Positions 1 to 7,621 of a stretch of 36,181 nucleotides of DNA are shown here, piece after piece; position 1 is the first letter of the stretch; each line of letters starts with the position of its first letter. The notes under the pieces were generated by a model. The model was not told the origin of the DNA. It worked only from the letters and a program-made list of their open reading frames with translations, and did not search any database. The stretch is from contig CAKUKP010000022.1 in NCBI GenBank assembly GCA_934663625.1, forward strand, positions 1 to 36,181. Reading direction: 5' to 3'. Source of the DNA: an uncultured Clostridia bacterium. Lineage in GTDB: Bacteria; Bacillota; Clostridia; Christensenellales; Aristaeellaceae. The translations under genes and the position numbers were made by a program.

Positions 1-1
1 T

Positions 2-67
2 GACAAACTTGATATTGTCTTTGCTGGATTTATTTTGTTTGCCATGATTTTTGACTCTTTAGTGTGA
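2..67 (+). other. Possible C-terminal tail of a gene entering from the left
   Basis: A reading frame is open from the window edge for 21 codons and stops at TGA 65-67. Its residues are mostly hydrophobic (FAGFILFAMIFDSLV), which could be the end of a membrane protein. There is too little sequence to assign a family, and a 21-codon open frame at an edge can occur by chance. The rest of 68-161 shows no gene. Confidence 0.2.
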
Positions 68-161
68 ACAGACTCTAGAAAACAGTATACCGACCAGCCG
101 CTCCGGCGTTGCTCAATTAGCTTTCATTCAGAGGGCAATCGACCGTAGTGGTTAAACAAAT

Positions 162-186
162 CGACGGCTCTCAAAGAAAGCCGCCG
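162..186 (-). terminator. Candidate terminator of the DUF4143 ATPase gene
   Basis: CGACGGCT (162-169) pairs with AGCCGCCG (179-186) as an 8-bp stem with one G-T wobble and a 9-nt loop. It sits 7 nt past the ATPase stop codon. On the minus strand the hairpin is followed by a short T-rich tail (ATTTGTTT), so termination may be only partial. Confidence 0.4.
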
Positions 187-193
187 ATAATGC

Positions 194-1393
194 TTACCAG
201 TGTTTATTCAACAAAAAGTCTGCAAGATGAACGATTCTGATTCCGTTTTCAATTCCGACATCCATTTCATTCAGCGTAACGACATATTTGGGGTAGTGAT
301 CCCGTAAGCCCATAAGGTTTCCAACTTCACGATCCGAGTTTTCGGGGATCTGTACGCATACCTGCACATAAACCTTCTCATCCCGCCGCACAGCCACAAA
401 GTCGATTTCCTTTGTGCCGTCCTTGCCGATGAAAACCTCATAGCCGCGGCGCTTCAATTCCAGAAAAACGATGTTTTCTATCGCGCCGTCCAGCATTTTG
501 CGATTATAGCCCAGCAGTGCGTATTTCAAAGATACGTCTGCAAGATAGTATTTTTCCTGCGTTTTCAGGATGTTTTTGCCCTGCAGATCATAACGCTCGC
601 AAGGATATATAATAAACGCCTGTTCCAACCAGCGGAGATAGTTATAGATGCTCTCTACAGATACCTTCCGATGCTCGCTCTTTAGAAAATTCGAGATTGA
701 ATTTGCAGAAAATGTTTTGCCCATGTTCTCAATCACATACTTTACCACCCGATCAAAAAGATCCTGCTTGTTGATGCGGTGACGCTTTACAATATCGCGG
801 GAAACGACCGTATGGTAAACGCCGTTCACAATCTGATAGGCGGATTGCGAATCATATTCGCTGAGCGCAATGATGGGGAATCCACCAAAGCGAATGTATT
901 CTTCAAGCAATTCATTTCTGGACAACGCGCTGCCCGCCTTAAAATCAAGATACTCTCTAAAGGACAGCGTGAACACCGGAATCGAAATATATCGTCCGGT
1001 CAGGTAGGTGGAGATTTCGCTGGACATAAGTTTGGAATTAGAGCCGGTCACATATATGTCGGCGCTTCCGCTTTCAAGCAAGCTGTTGACCGCTTTTTCC
1101 CAACCGTCAATCTCCTGAATTTCATCAAGAAGCAAATAGCAATACCCCTTGCCATCCATAGCGGCAACGAGTTCATCATACATTTGCTTCGCGGTCAGAT
1201 TCTCCGGAATATCCATTTCCGTATATCTTTTCACGATGATGTTCTCTGCCGGAATCTCGCGGCGAATCAGTTCTTCTCGCAGCATTTCAAAGATGGTAGA
1301 CTTTCCGCAGCGGCGAATTCCCGCCAGAATCTTAACCAGCGGCTTCCCCATAAACGGCTTGAGCGCCTCGATATAGTCAGGCCTGAAAATCAT
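194..1393 (-). CDS. AAA ATPase with DUF4143 domain
   Basis: A P-loop ATPase of the AAA_14/DUF4143 type, 399 residues, the usual family length. Visible are a Walker A loop GIRRCGKS (about 25-32), a Walker B segment YLLLDE (about 86-91), a sensor-like TGSNS (116-120) and a C-terminal DUF4143 region (roughly 195-340) ending in a nuclease-like fold segment with E-I-D-F-V. The start is an ATG 4 nt after a GGGAGGTGG ribosome binding site. These proteins are widespread, often multicopy and often acquired in gut bacteria and archaea. Their cellular role is not established; some are discussed as parts of defence or toxin-antitoxin-like systems. The gene is clearly more AT-rich than the genes to its right and stands alone with its own promoter and direct repeats, which supports recent acquisition. 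The family call is secure; the function is unknown. Confidence 0.9.
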   Translation of the reverse strand: MIFRPDYIEALKPFMGKPLVKILAGIRRCGKSTIFEMLREELIRREIPAENIIVKRYTEMDIPENLTAKQMYDELVAAMDGKGYCYLLLDEIQEIDGWEKAVNSLLESGSADIYVTGSNSKLMSSEISTYLTGRYISIPVFTLSFREYLDFKAGSALSRNELLEEYIRFGGFPIIALSEYDSQSAYQIVNGVYHTVVSRDIVKRHRINKQDLFDRVVKYVIENMGKTFSANSISNFLKSEHRKVSVESIYNYLRWLEQAFIIYPCERYDLQGKNILKTQEKYYLADVSLKYALLGYNRKMLDGAIENIVFLELKRRGYEVFIGKDGTKEIDFVAVRRDEKVYVQVCVQIPENSDREVGNLMGLRDHYPKYVVTLNEMDVGIENGIRIVHLADFLLNKHW

Positions 1394-1416
1394 ATAACCA
1401 CCTCCCTCATTTATAT

Positions 1417-1445
1417 ATTATATCCAAACTTCGCCGAAAATGCAA
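1417..1445 (-). promoter_or_regulatory. Candidate promoter of the DUF4143 ATPase gene
   Basis: On the minus strand a perfect -10 TATAAT (1417-1422) lies 17 nt from a weak -35 TTGCAT (1440-1445). The poor -35 together with the direct repeat abutting it at 1446 suggests that an activator or repressor works here. Confidence 0.5.
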
Positions 1446-1502
1446 CAAGTTTTTATGGTTTAACCAGAAACAGCATATGATAATTTCAAGTTTTTATGGT
1501 TT
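1446..1502. repeat. 16-bp perfect direct repeat upstream of the ATPase promoter
   Basis: CAAGTTTTTATGGTTT occurs identically at 1446-1461 and 1487-1502, 41 bp apart start to start, that is about four helical turns. The proximal copy abuts the -35 element of the ATPase promoter. The spacing suits a pair of binding sites for one regulator on the same DNA face. It could also be a remnant of an insertion. Confidence 0.7.
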
Positions 1503-1796
1503 TGCATTGAGCAGTGGCATTCGATATAGCGATTCCCGTTCAGCATCGCGCTTTGAAAACATAAATTCTGATTTGATGAGCATTCCAGTGCTCTCTGATA
1601 GCTCCAGAGAGGTTTTGCGATTGTTTTGCAATGGTACTTTATATCATTTGAAATTTTTGTCTATCGCTTATGCATTTTCATCGGTTTTCTGCACTTCAAA
1701 CAAACGCCCATTGGCGCAGACAACGCCGAAATTGAATTTGCACGGTGGAATATCCGCGCCTTCGCGCATAGATTTCTGCGATGGGAGGGATCAGAT

Positions 1797-2477
1797 ATGG
1801 CGTCTGAAAATGTAAAGCTGTTGATTCATACCGCGGAAAAGCATCCGGAAGCGGCTCCAAGCGCGCAGGTGCGGCCTGAAAAGCAGCCGAAGCCGCGCCG
1901 CGTGCGGCTGCACATCGATATGGGCGATCGCCTGCTTCGAAACGGCTGCATCGCGTGCGCGCTGCTGCTGTCCATACTCGCACTGAAAACGCTGCCCACG
2001 CCGTGGGCGAAGAACGTATCCTCCACGATCTCCCGCGCGCTCACGATGCGCATCGATCTGGATCAATCAATCGGTCAGCTTTCGTTTGTGCAGCGGCTGA
2101 TGCCGGATTCCGCGCTGGTATTTTTAAACCTCGACGGGCGAAGCGATATGTCCGCGCCCGTGCAGGGCGATATCGCGCATCCGTACAGCGCAGAACAGCC
2201 CTGGATGATGTTTTCGGCGGCGGAGAACACCGATGTGCGCGCAGCGGCGGACGGCGTTGTCAGCGCCGTGAGCCGCCTTTCCGACGGCACTGTGGGCATA
2301 TTGATCGATCACGGCAACGGCGTGGAAACCGTGACGGCGAACCTGCGCGAAACCGATCTTCAGGCGGGTGCAGCCGTTTCGCGCGGCGATAAAATCGGTA
2401 CGGCGGATCGCGATGTATACTTTGAACTTCGCCGCGGCGGCGAAAGCGCCGATCCCGCCGAATTATTGGGGCTGTGA
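1797..2477 (+). CDS. SpoIVFA-like membrane protein with degenerate M23 (LytM) domain
   Basis: A 226-residue protein with a charged cytoplasmic N-terminus, one transmembrane helix at about 50-66 and a C-terminal M23/LytM-like beta domain (about 150-226). In active M23 peptidases the last metal site reads HxHFE; here it is DVYFEL, so the zinc ligands are missing and the domain is probably regulatory. This is the layout of SpoIVFA, which holds and inhibits the intramembrane protease SpoIVFB during pro-sigma-K processing in Bacillus. The start chosen is ATG 1797, seven nt after GGGAGGG; an earlier in-frame ATG at 1626 lacks support. The gene overlaps the SpoIVFB-like gene by 4 nt, so the two are probably translationally coupled. 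Sequence similarity to true SpoIVFA cannot be measured here; context carries much of the call. Confidence 0.75.
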   Translation: MASENVKLLIHTAEKHPEAAPSAQVRPEKQPKPRRVRLHIDMGDRLLRNGCIACALLLSILALKTLPTPWAKNVSSTISRALTMRIDLDQSIGQLSFVQRLMPDSALVFLNLDGRSDMSAPVQGDIAHPYSAEQPWMMFSAAENTDVRAAADGVVSAVSRLSDGTVGILIDHGNGVETVTANLRETDLQAGAAVSRGDKIGTADRDVYFELRRGGESADPAELLGL

Positions 2478-3358
2478 TCCGTTTTTCCGCGCTCGGCGTA
2501 CAATTTGTGATCCCCGTGATCGCGCTTTGTATGCCCGTTCTGGCGCGTCTGCTGGGCTTGCGCGCCATGATTGCGCCCACGGCCTTCGCGCTTACGCTGC
2601 ATGAACTTGCGCACCTGATCTGCGCACGGATGCTGCGCGCGCAGATCGCGGAGATTCGCCTGATGCCCTTCGGCGGCAGCATTCGGCTGGAAAACCCATA
2701 TCTATTGCGCCCCGTACAGATCATGCTGATCGCCGCCGCGGGCCCTGCGGGCAATCTTGCAGGTACGATCTGCGCCGCCGCGGCGGCGCATTTTCATCTG
2801 CTCTCCCCGCGCATCGCCGCACAGTTCATTCAGGCGAGCACGATTCTGATGCTGTTTAACCTGTTCCCCGCCCTGCCGCTGGACGGCGGGCGGATCGCGC
2901 ACGCCGCGCTGCAAAACAGGTTCGGGCGCAGGCGCGCGCTGAAAATCTGTCTTGGCGTCAGCGCCGGAACCTCCATCGCCCTTACAGCGGCGTTTGCCGC
3001 GGGACTGATTCAAACCGGCAGTGCGAACATCACGCTGATTCTGTCTGCGCTTCTGCTGTTTACCGCCGGACGCGATGAATATACGGCGCTGAACCTTGCC
3101 GAGGCAATGCGGTTCGTTCGCAAGGATGAAAAAAGCCCCCGCCCAGCCAGAATCTATCAGCTGGACGAGGACATGCCGGCGCGCGATGCGCTCCGCCTTG
3201 TACATCCCAAAGAGGACGCATGGTTTGTTCTGCTGCGCCGCGGACGGCCGTATGCCGCCATCGACGCGGATGGACTGATGCTGAAAATTCAGAATGGAAC
3301 CGCAGTGCAATCGCCGCTGCGGGATTTCCCCGCGATGCGGCTCATCCTGCCCGTGTAG
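2474..3358 (+). CDS. SpoIVFB-like site-2 intramembrane metalloprotease (M50 family)
   Basis: An intramembrane zinc protease of 294 residues. The zinc-binding HELAH motif (H43, E44, H47) sits in a hydrophobic helix, and the third ligand motif NLFPALPLDGGR (about 129-140, D137) is intact, so it should be active. A C-terminal soluble region of about 90 residues could be a CBS-like domain as in SpoIVFB (inferred from length and position). It starts with GTG at 2474, overlapping the SpoIVFA-like stop as GTGA. In Bacillus SpoIVFB cleaves pro-sigma-K in the mother-cell-derived membrane around the forespore, so this pair suggests a spore former, though family members also cleave other anti-sigma or sigma precursors. 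The gene ends 6 nt before the convergent aldo/keto reductase gene, with no terminator hairpin between them. Confidence 0.85.
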   Translation: MIRFSALGVQFVIPVIALCMPVLARLLGLRAMIAPTAFALTLHELAHLICARMLRAQIAEIRLMPFGGSIRLENPYLLRPVQIMLIAAAGPAGNLAGTICAAAAAHFHLLSPRIAAQFIQASTILMLFNLFPALPLDGGRIAHAALQNRFGRRRALKICLGVSAGTSIALTAAFAAGLIQTGSANITLILSALLLFTAGRDEYTALNLAEAMRFVRKDEKSPRPARIYQLDEDMPARDALRLVHPKEDAWFVLLRRGRPYAAIDADGLMLKIQNGTAVQSPLRDFPAMRLILPV

Positions 3359-3364
3359 CCCCCT

Positions 3365-4360
3365 TCAGCGGTTCAGAATCGCGTCGATCTCGGCAAGCTC
3401 ATCCGCGGACAGCGCTGGCGCATCGAAGGCGCGCAGGTTCTCCAGAATCTGTTCCGGACGGCTCGCGCCGATCAGCGCGGAGGTCACCACCGGATCGCGC
3501 AAAACCCACATCAGCGCCATCTGCGCAAGCGTCTGCCCGCGATCCTGCGCCAGCCGGTTCAGCGCCGCCGCCTTTTCCAGCCGGTGATCCTGCGTCAGAT
3601 ATTCCGGCTTCAAATAGCGCGGATCATGCGCGGCGCGGGAATCCGCCGGAATGCCGTGCAGGTATTTATCCGTCAGCTGGCCGTTGCACAGCGGCGAAAA
3701 TGCGATGCAGCCCACGCCCTCCTCGCGCAGAACATCATCCAGACCATTTTCCACCGTATCGCGCACGAACATGGAATACTTCACCTGATGAATCAGCATC
3801 GGCGTACCCATTTTGCGAAGCACGGAAATCGCCTCGCGCGCCTGCTCCGCGGGGTAATTGGAAATGCCCGCGTACAGCGCCTTGCCGCTGCGCACGATGC
3901 TGTCCAGCGCGCCCATGGTTTCCTCGATGGGCGTATCCGGATCGGGGCGATGATGATAGAAAATATCCACATAATCCAGATGCATCCGCTTCAGGCTCTG
4001 ATCCAGACTGGAAATCAGGTATTTCCGGCTGCCGTGATCGCCGTAAGGGCCTTCCCACATATCGTAGCCCGCCTTGGTGGAAATCACCAGTTCATCGCGG
4101 TGCGGCCGCCAATCGCGATCCATGTGCACGCCGAAATTGCGCTCCGCTTCGCCGTAGGGCGGCCCATAATTGTTCGCCAGATCAAAATGCGTAATGCCCT
4201 GATCAAACGCCGTGCGGAGCAGCTGCTGCTGCACGCCGAAGGGCGTGATGTTTCCAAAATTGTGCCACAGGCCGATCGAAAGTCTGGGCAGCAGCAGCCC
4301 GCTGCGCCCGCATCGATTGTACTGCATGTTCTGATAGCGATCCTTCGATGGAATATACAT
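3365..4360 (-). CDS. Aldo/keto reductase, YghZ/GpgA type
   Basis: An NADPH-dependent aldo/keto reductase of 331 residues. The catalytic tetrad is visible as D60 (HFDLANNYG), Y65, K96 (STKAG) and H136 (YHHRPD). The length, the NNYGPPYGEAE segment and the insert WEGPYGDHGSRKYL match the subfamily that includes E. coli YghZ (L-glyceraldehyde 3-phosphate reductase) and the potassium-channel beta-like reductases. The true substrate is unknown; detoxifying small aldehydes or methylglyoxal would fit the subfamily. A GGAGGAGG ribosome binding site lies 9 nt before the ATG. The gene is transcribed divergently from the aldose 1-epimerase, and the two promoters overlap, which hints at shared control in sugar metabolism. 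Confidence 0.93.
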   Translation of the reverse strand: MYIPSKDRYQNMQYNRCGRSGLLLPRLSIGLWHNFGNITPFGVQQQLLRTAFDQGITHFDLANNYGPPYGEAERNFGVHMDRDWRPHRDELVISTKAGYDMWEGPYGDHGSRKYLISSLDQSLKRMHLDYVDIFYHHRPDPDTPIEETMGALDSIVRSGKALYAGISNYPAEQAREAISVLRKMGTPMLIHQVKYSMFVRDTVENGLDDVLREEGVGCIAFSPLCNGQLTDKYLHGIPADSRAAHDPRYLKPEYLTQDHRLEKAAALNRLAQDRGQTLAQMALMWVLRDPVVTSALIGASRPEQILENLRAFDAPALSADELAEIDAILNR

Positions 4361-4400
4361 GAATAAACGCCTCCTCCGTTGCGATTATATTTCTGCGTTT

Positions 4401-4429
4401 ATTATACCGAATCTTTCCGGATTTGACAA
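4401..4429 (-). promoter_or_regulatory. Promoter of the aldo/keto reductase gene
   Basis: On the minus strand -35 TTGTCA (4424-4429) and a perfect -10 TATAAT (4401-4406) are separated by 17 nt. The -35 box is almost superimposed on that of the oppositely directed epimerase promoter. Confidence 0.8.
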
Positions 4430-4451
4430 TGCCGCATTTTCATGATAGGAT
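4423..4451 (+). promoter_or_regulatory. Promoter of the aldose 1-epimerase gene
   Basis: A perfect -35 TTGACA (4423-4428), a 17-nt spacer and -10 TAGGAT (4446-4451) lie 25 nt before the epimerase ATG. Five of the six -35 bases are shared with the divergent promoter. Confidence 0.8.
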
Positions 4452-4476
4452 ATTTTTAAGTTAGGAGGCGTTTACA

Positions 4477-5496
4477 ATGCAAATCACCAAACGGCATTGG
4501 GGAACCATTAACCATCGCGATATTTATTTATTTGAACTGTCTGACGCGGGCATATGCGCGCGCATCAGCAACTATGGCGGCATAATTCAATCGCTAATCG
4601 TACCGGATCGAAACGGCGCGCCCACGGATGTGGTGCTGGGCTATGATACGCCCGCGGAATATGCGCGCGGCGGACATTTCTTCGGCGCGTCCATCGGCCC
4701 GATTGCGGATCGAATGGCGGGCGGAAAATGCATACTGAACGGCAGGGAAATCCAGATGGCGCGCAACAGCGGGCCGGATTGCATGCACTGCAGCTCGGAC
4801 GGCTTTCATACGCTGATCTGGGATGCTGAAATCATGGACGACGGTGTTTCCCTGCGCCGCTATATCCCCAAATTTGATCTGAATATGGAAATCCGGTTCC
4901 GCCTGCTGAAGGCGGGTCTGCGGCTGGAATACGCCGCACAGAGCGACCGCGAATCCGCCGTCTGCCCCACCAACCACAGCTATTTCAATCTGAGCGGCGC
5001 AAAGACGGATGTGCGCGGCGACCGAATCGCGGTATACGCAAACCGGTATGCCGAAACGGAGCGCGCGGCCGACCCCATCGTAACGGGGCGCGCGATCGTT
5101 GTAACCGGTACGCCCATGGATATGCGCCACGATACCGCCATCGGCGATGTGCTGGCGCACAGCGAATTTCGCGAAATCCAGACCGGCGACGGCGTAGATC
5201 ATTATTTTCTTGTGGACGGTACGGGCATGCGCCCCATGGCGGATGTATACTGCCCCGCGACCGGCATCGCCATGCGCTGCGCATCGGATGCGCCAGGGAT
5301 ACTGGTTTACACCGGAAACGGGCTGGAACGCGAATCCGGCAAGGGCGGCGCGATTTACCGTAAAAACTGGGCGGTCTGTCTGGAAACGGAGCGCTTCCCC
5401 AACGCCGTAAATATTCCGGCGCTGCGCAATACCGCGCTTTTGAAGCCCGACGAGCAATTTACATCCGCGACCGAATACACGTTTTCAATCCGGTAA
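4477..5496 (+). CDS. galM: Aldose 1-epimerase (mutarotase)
   Basis: Interconverts alpha and beta anomers of hexoses in the cytoplasm, feeding sugar catabolism. The 339-residue length is typical. Family landmarks are GPIADRMAGG (R79, substrate binding), an MHC segment around H104, the catalytic histidine in NHSYFNLSG (H167) and the catalytic glutamate in CLETERFPNA (E303). AGGAGG lies 8 nt before the ATG. It is a single-gene unit: its own promoter is at 4423-4451 and a strong hairpin follows the stop codon. Galactose, glucose or another aldose could be the substrate. Confidence 0.93.
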   Translation: MQITKRHWGTINHRDIYLFELSDAGICARISNYGGIIQSLIVPDRNGAPTDVVLGYDTPAEYARGGHFFGASIGPIADRMAGGKCILNGREIQMARNSGPDCMHCSSDGFHTLIWDAEIMDDGVSLRRYIPKFDLNMEIRFRLLKAGLRLEYAAQSDRESAVCPTNHSYFNLSGAKTDVRGDRIAVYANRYAETERAADPIVTGRAIVVTGTPMDMRHDTAIGDVLAHSEFREIQTGDGVDHYFLVDGTGMRPMADVYCPATGIAMRCASDAPGILVYTGNGLERESGKGGAIYRKNWAVCLETERFPNAVNIPALRNTALLKPDEQFTSATEYTFSIR

Positions 5497-5517
5497 AACG
5501 TTCATATGACAAAACAT

Positions 5518-5564
5518 ACTGCGCCCGCGGTTCGGAAATCTCCTTCCGGAACCGCGGTCGCAGT
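5518..5564. terminator. Bidirectional terminator between convergent genes
   Basis: A long, nearly perfect inverted repeat (arms 5518-5537 and 5544-5564, one mismatch and one bulged base, core CCGCGGTTC/GAACCGCGG) fills the gap between the plus-strand epimerase and the minus-strand cysteine-rich gene. T-rich sequence follows on both sides, so it can serve both genes. Confidence 0.75.
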
Positions 5565-5580
5565 AACGTTTATCTATGTT

Positions 5581-5880
5581 TTATCTGTTTTTCTTGGCGA
5601 TCTCGGAAATCATGTTCCAATGCGCCGTAACGTAGGAATAGCTCTTGCGTCCGTGCGGAACCATGCAGCCGCTGCAATCCTTCACGCCGTTTTCCAGCCA
5701 TTTGAAATTGCCGCCGCAGTCACTGCCCAGCGCATACAGCGGGCAATAGCAGAACAGGCAGTTAAAATCCTCGGGATGCGCCGTTTCATGGCACGGGAAA
5801 AATTCGCAGTTTTTATTCTGCACAAAGGAATAGCCGCACTCTTCCGGTTTTTTGCTCCACAAATTCTGATCCTGCGCCAT
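5581..5880 (-). CDS. Cysteine-rich small-domain protein
   Basis: A 99-residue soluble protein with many cysteines in the order ECGYSF, NKNCEFFPCHE, NCLFCYCPLY, DCGGNF and DCSGC. This is the layout of the Pfam cysteine-rich small domain (PF04071), which is found alone or near cobalamin-related genes and probably binds metal or an Fe-S cluster. Its biochemical role is not established. GGAGGG lies 6 nt before the ATG. It lies downstream of the tRNA operon but a terminator separates them; its own promoter was not identified. Confidence 0.8.
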   Translation of the reverse strand: MAQDQNLWSKKPEECGYSFVQNKNCEFFPCHETAHPEDFNCLFCYCPLYALGSDCGGNFKWLENGVKDCSGCMVPHGRKSYSYVTAHWNMISEIAKKNR

Positions 5881-5910
5881 ACCCAGCCCTCCAATTTCAT
5901 GTTATAAAAA

Positions 5911-5938
5911 AGAACGTTTCATTTTCACGAAACGCTCT
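5911..5938 (-). terminator. Terminator of the tRNA operon
   Basis: AGAACGTTTC (5911-5920) and GAAACGCTCT (5929-5938) form a 10-bp stem with one G-T wobble. On the minus strand a run of T follows directly, 7 nt beyond the tRNA-Cys CCA end. A T-run on the other side makes it potentially bidirectional. Confidence 0.85.
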
Positions 5939-5944
5939 CTTTTT

Positions 5945-6019
5945 TGGAGGTGCCACCCGGATTTGAACCGGGGAATGAAGGTTTTGCAGACCTTTGCCTT
6001 ACCACTTGGCTATGGCACC
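5945..6019 (-). tRNA. tRNA-Cys (GCA)
   Basis: A 75-nt cloverleaf with encoded CCA. The anticodon loop CTGCAAA sits between stem halves AAGGT and ACCTT, giving anticodon GCA. Acceptor GGTGCCA pairs with TGGCACC, and the T loop reads GGTTCAAATCC. Last gene of the five-tRNA operon. Confidence 0.97.
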
Positions 6020-6026
6020 ATAAAAA

Positions 6027-6102
6027 TGGAGCGGTAGACGAGACTCGGACTCGCGACCTCCACCTTGGCAAGGTGGCGCTCTACCAACTGAGCTACTACC
6101 GC
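6027..6102 (-). tRNA. tRNA-Gly (GCC)
   Basis: A 76-nt cloverleaf with encoded CCA. The anticodon stem CCACC/GGTGG encloses TTGCCAA, giving anticodon GCC. Acceptor GCGGTAG pairs with CTACCGC. Fourth gene of the operon. Confidence 0.97.
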
Positions 6103-6109
6103 ATGTATA

Positions 6110-6185
6110 TGGTGCCTTGGGGCGGAATCGAACCACCGACACTGTGATTTTCAGTCACATGCTCTACCTACTGAGCTACCAAGGC
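6110..6185 (-). tRNA. tRNA-Phe (GAA)
   Basis: A 76-nt cloverleaf with encoded CCA. The anticodon stem TGTGA/TCACA encloses CTGAAAA, giving anticodon GAA. Acceptor GCCTTGG pairs with CCAAGGC. Third gene of the operon. Confidence 0.97.
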
Positions 6186-6189
6186 ACAA

Positions 6190-6266
6190 TGGCGATGCGG
6201 AAGGGGCTCGAACCCTCGACCTCCAGCGTGACAGGCTGGCATTCTAACCAACTGAACTACCGCACC
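6190..6266 (-). tRNA. tRNA-Asp (GTC)
   Basis: A 77-nt cloverleaf with encoded CCA. The anticodon stem CCAGC/GCTGG encloses CTGTCAC, giving anticodon GTC. Acceptor GGTGCGG pairs with CCGCATC with one G-U pair. Second gene of the operon, 3 nt after tRNA-Val. Confidence 0.97.
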
Positions 6267-6269
6267 ATT

Positions 6270-6345
6270 TGGTGGGAACAACAGGGCTCGAACCTGTGAC
6301 CCTTTGCTTGTAAGGCAAATGCTCTCCCAGCTGAGCTATGCTCCC
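6270..6345 (-). tRNA. tRNA-Val (TAC)
   Basis: A 76-nt cloverleaf with encoded CCA. The anticodon stem TTTGC/GCAAA encloses CTTACAA, giving anticodon TAC. Acceptor GGGAGCA pairs with TGTTCCC with one G-U pair. First gene of the operon, about 30 nt downstream of the promoter -10 box. Confidence 0.97.
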
Positions 6346-6375
6346 ATCCGTACCGCATCTCGCGGCGACTTGTAT

Positions 6376-6404
6376 ATAATACAACAGATTCCCGAATTTG
6401 TCAA
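6376..6404 (-). promoter_or_regulatory. Strong promoter of the tRNA operon
   Basis: On the minus strand a perfect -35 TTGACA (6399-6404), a 17-nt spacer and -10 TATTAT (6376-6381) precede tRNA-Val. It lies in the 106-bp gap after the phosphatase gene. Confidence 0.9.
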
Positions 6405-6451
6405 TACCCTCCGCGCGATTTTTTGACTTTTTTTGCAATTTTTCTTCCCCA

Positions 6452-7621
6452 TCAGAAAAATCGCACGGTGACCTTCTTTCCCATGCGCTCCAGACACTTG
6501 CTCAGCTGATCCATCAGCTGAAATTTTGCGCCGAACGCCACGGGCAGATTCGGATTCTGATGCGCCGGATTGATGGCGCAGCCCACGAACAGATGAATAT
6601 CCGTGGCGTAATCGAACAGCGCGTTCGCGATCTGCGCCGCGCCATCGTGCGAAAGCTTCCACACGGGGTTCAGCTGTTCGCCCGCGACATACTCCTGCGC
6701 GTATTCCAGAACGCGCGAAATCGTTACCACGCCCTCGGTGGACAGATCCACGCCGTCCACATAGTAAATCGGCGGAAGATCGCTATCGCCGTAATTCAGC
6801 GAGGTTTTGACGTCGGTGCCCAGATAATTCGCCGCGATTCGGTTTGTGGAACCGCCGCACACGATGTGCATGCCCTCCGAACTGAAGAACTGCCGCATCA
6901 TATCCGGATCCATCTTGGGCGACGAAGGCGGCCCGATCACCAGATTTACATGGTTGTGGCGGCACAGGCGCATGACGGCAAAGGAAGTATCATCCCCCGG
7001 CTTGCCCTCGTACAGGCGATTGCATTCGCGCGCCAGCAGCGTGGCGATGCCCTTCGCGGTCATATCCTTGGAATAATGCTCCTCCAGATATTCGATGATG
7101 CGATCCCGCCCCCATCCGAACGGATACGCGCCGCCGAGTCCGGCAAAGATCGCGCCGTCGCTCATGACCACGATCACATCATTTTCCTGCGCTTCGAAGC
7201 TGGAAAAATAGATCTTCTTATTTTCGATCATGCGCGTATAATACTTGAATTCGTAATTCTTGCCGTTGCGCAGGATCACCGTATGCGGATTATCGAAGCG
7301 CGTAAGTTCCACATACTTCTGATCGCGAATCTTCACGATCGTGAACGTAGAATAATTCACATGGCGCACGCTGCACTGCGGCAGGGTTTGCACGATGGTA
7401 TCCACGCAGGATTCGATCGGCATACCGCCAACGGACATGGTAGCGAGAATCTGCGAAGTCAGCGTCGCCAATATATTTGCCTTTACGCCGCTGCCCAGCC
7501 CATCCGCCAGCACGCAGATCGACGTATGATCGTTCATGCGAAATTCGATCTTATCGCCGCAGAGCTGTTCGGTGTACTTGGTCAGCGACATGGAGCCCAT
7601 ATCGGTATAAAGGTCATTCAT
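6452..7621 (-). CDS. SpoIIE-type PP2C protein serine/threonine phosphatase
   Basis: A 389-residue cytoplasmic protein. Residues about 1-220 form a PP2C/SpoIIE phosphatase domain with the metal-binding residues in place: ADGLGSG (D40, G41), MSDGA (D155, G156) and GDDTSF (D210, D211). The C-terminal 170 residues, beginning VNLVIGPPSSPK, are not a domain I recognise. There are no transmembrane segments or PAS/GAF sensors. Its start overlaps the end of the hydrogenase-like gene by 8 nt, so the two are translationally coupled. SpoIIE-type phosphatases usually dephosphorylate anti-anti-sigma proteins; pairing with a HydS-like protein is known in other anaerobes, where an H2- or redox-responsive signalling role is proposed. 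Its target is not encoded nearby. The gene is followed by AT-rich sequence and the tRNA promoter, without a clear hairpin. Confidence 0.85.
   Translation of the reverse strand: MNDLYTDMGSMSLTKYTEQLCGDKIEFRMNDHTSICVLADGLGSGVKANILATLTSQILATMSVGGMPIESCVDTIVQTLPQCSVRHVNYSTFTIVKIRDQKYVELTRFDNPHTVILRNGKNYEFKYYTRMIENKKIYFSSFEAQENDVIVVMSDGAIFAGLGGAYPFGWGRDRIIEYLEEHYSKDMTAKGIATLLARECNRLYEGKPGDDTSFAVMRLCRHNHVNLVIGPPSSPKMDPDMMRQFFSSEGMHIVCGGSTNRIAANYLGTDVKTSLNYGDSDLPPIYYVDGVDLSTEGVVTISRVLEYAQEYVAGEQLNPVWKLSHDGAAQIANALFDYATDIHLFVGCAINPAHQNPNLPVAFGAKFQLMDQLSKCLERMGKKVTVRFF

Larger units (their letters stand above)
1394..1796. other. Intergenic region between divergent genes (about 400 bp)
   Basis: This AT-rich stretch separates the minus-strand ATPase gene from the plus-strand spoIVFA-like gene. 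It holds the ATPase promoter and its direct repeats at the left end and a GGGAGGG ribosome binding site just before 1797 at the right end. Open frames across it (for example 1477-1815) have no recognisable protein content and no good ribosome binding site. I looked for a sigma-E type promoter in front of the spoIVFA-like gene and did not find a convincing one. Confidence 0.6.

Noticed and set aside
1477..1815. Small plus-strand gene in the 400-bp gap before the spoIVFA-like gene
   Set aside because: No ribosome binding site, no recognisable protein features, and it runs into the start of the real gene in another frame.
5945..6345. Integration hotspot or prophage at the tRNA cluster
   Set aside because: No integrase gene, no duplicated tRNA 3' end and no foreign-looking DNA next to the five tRNA genes.
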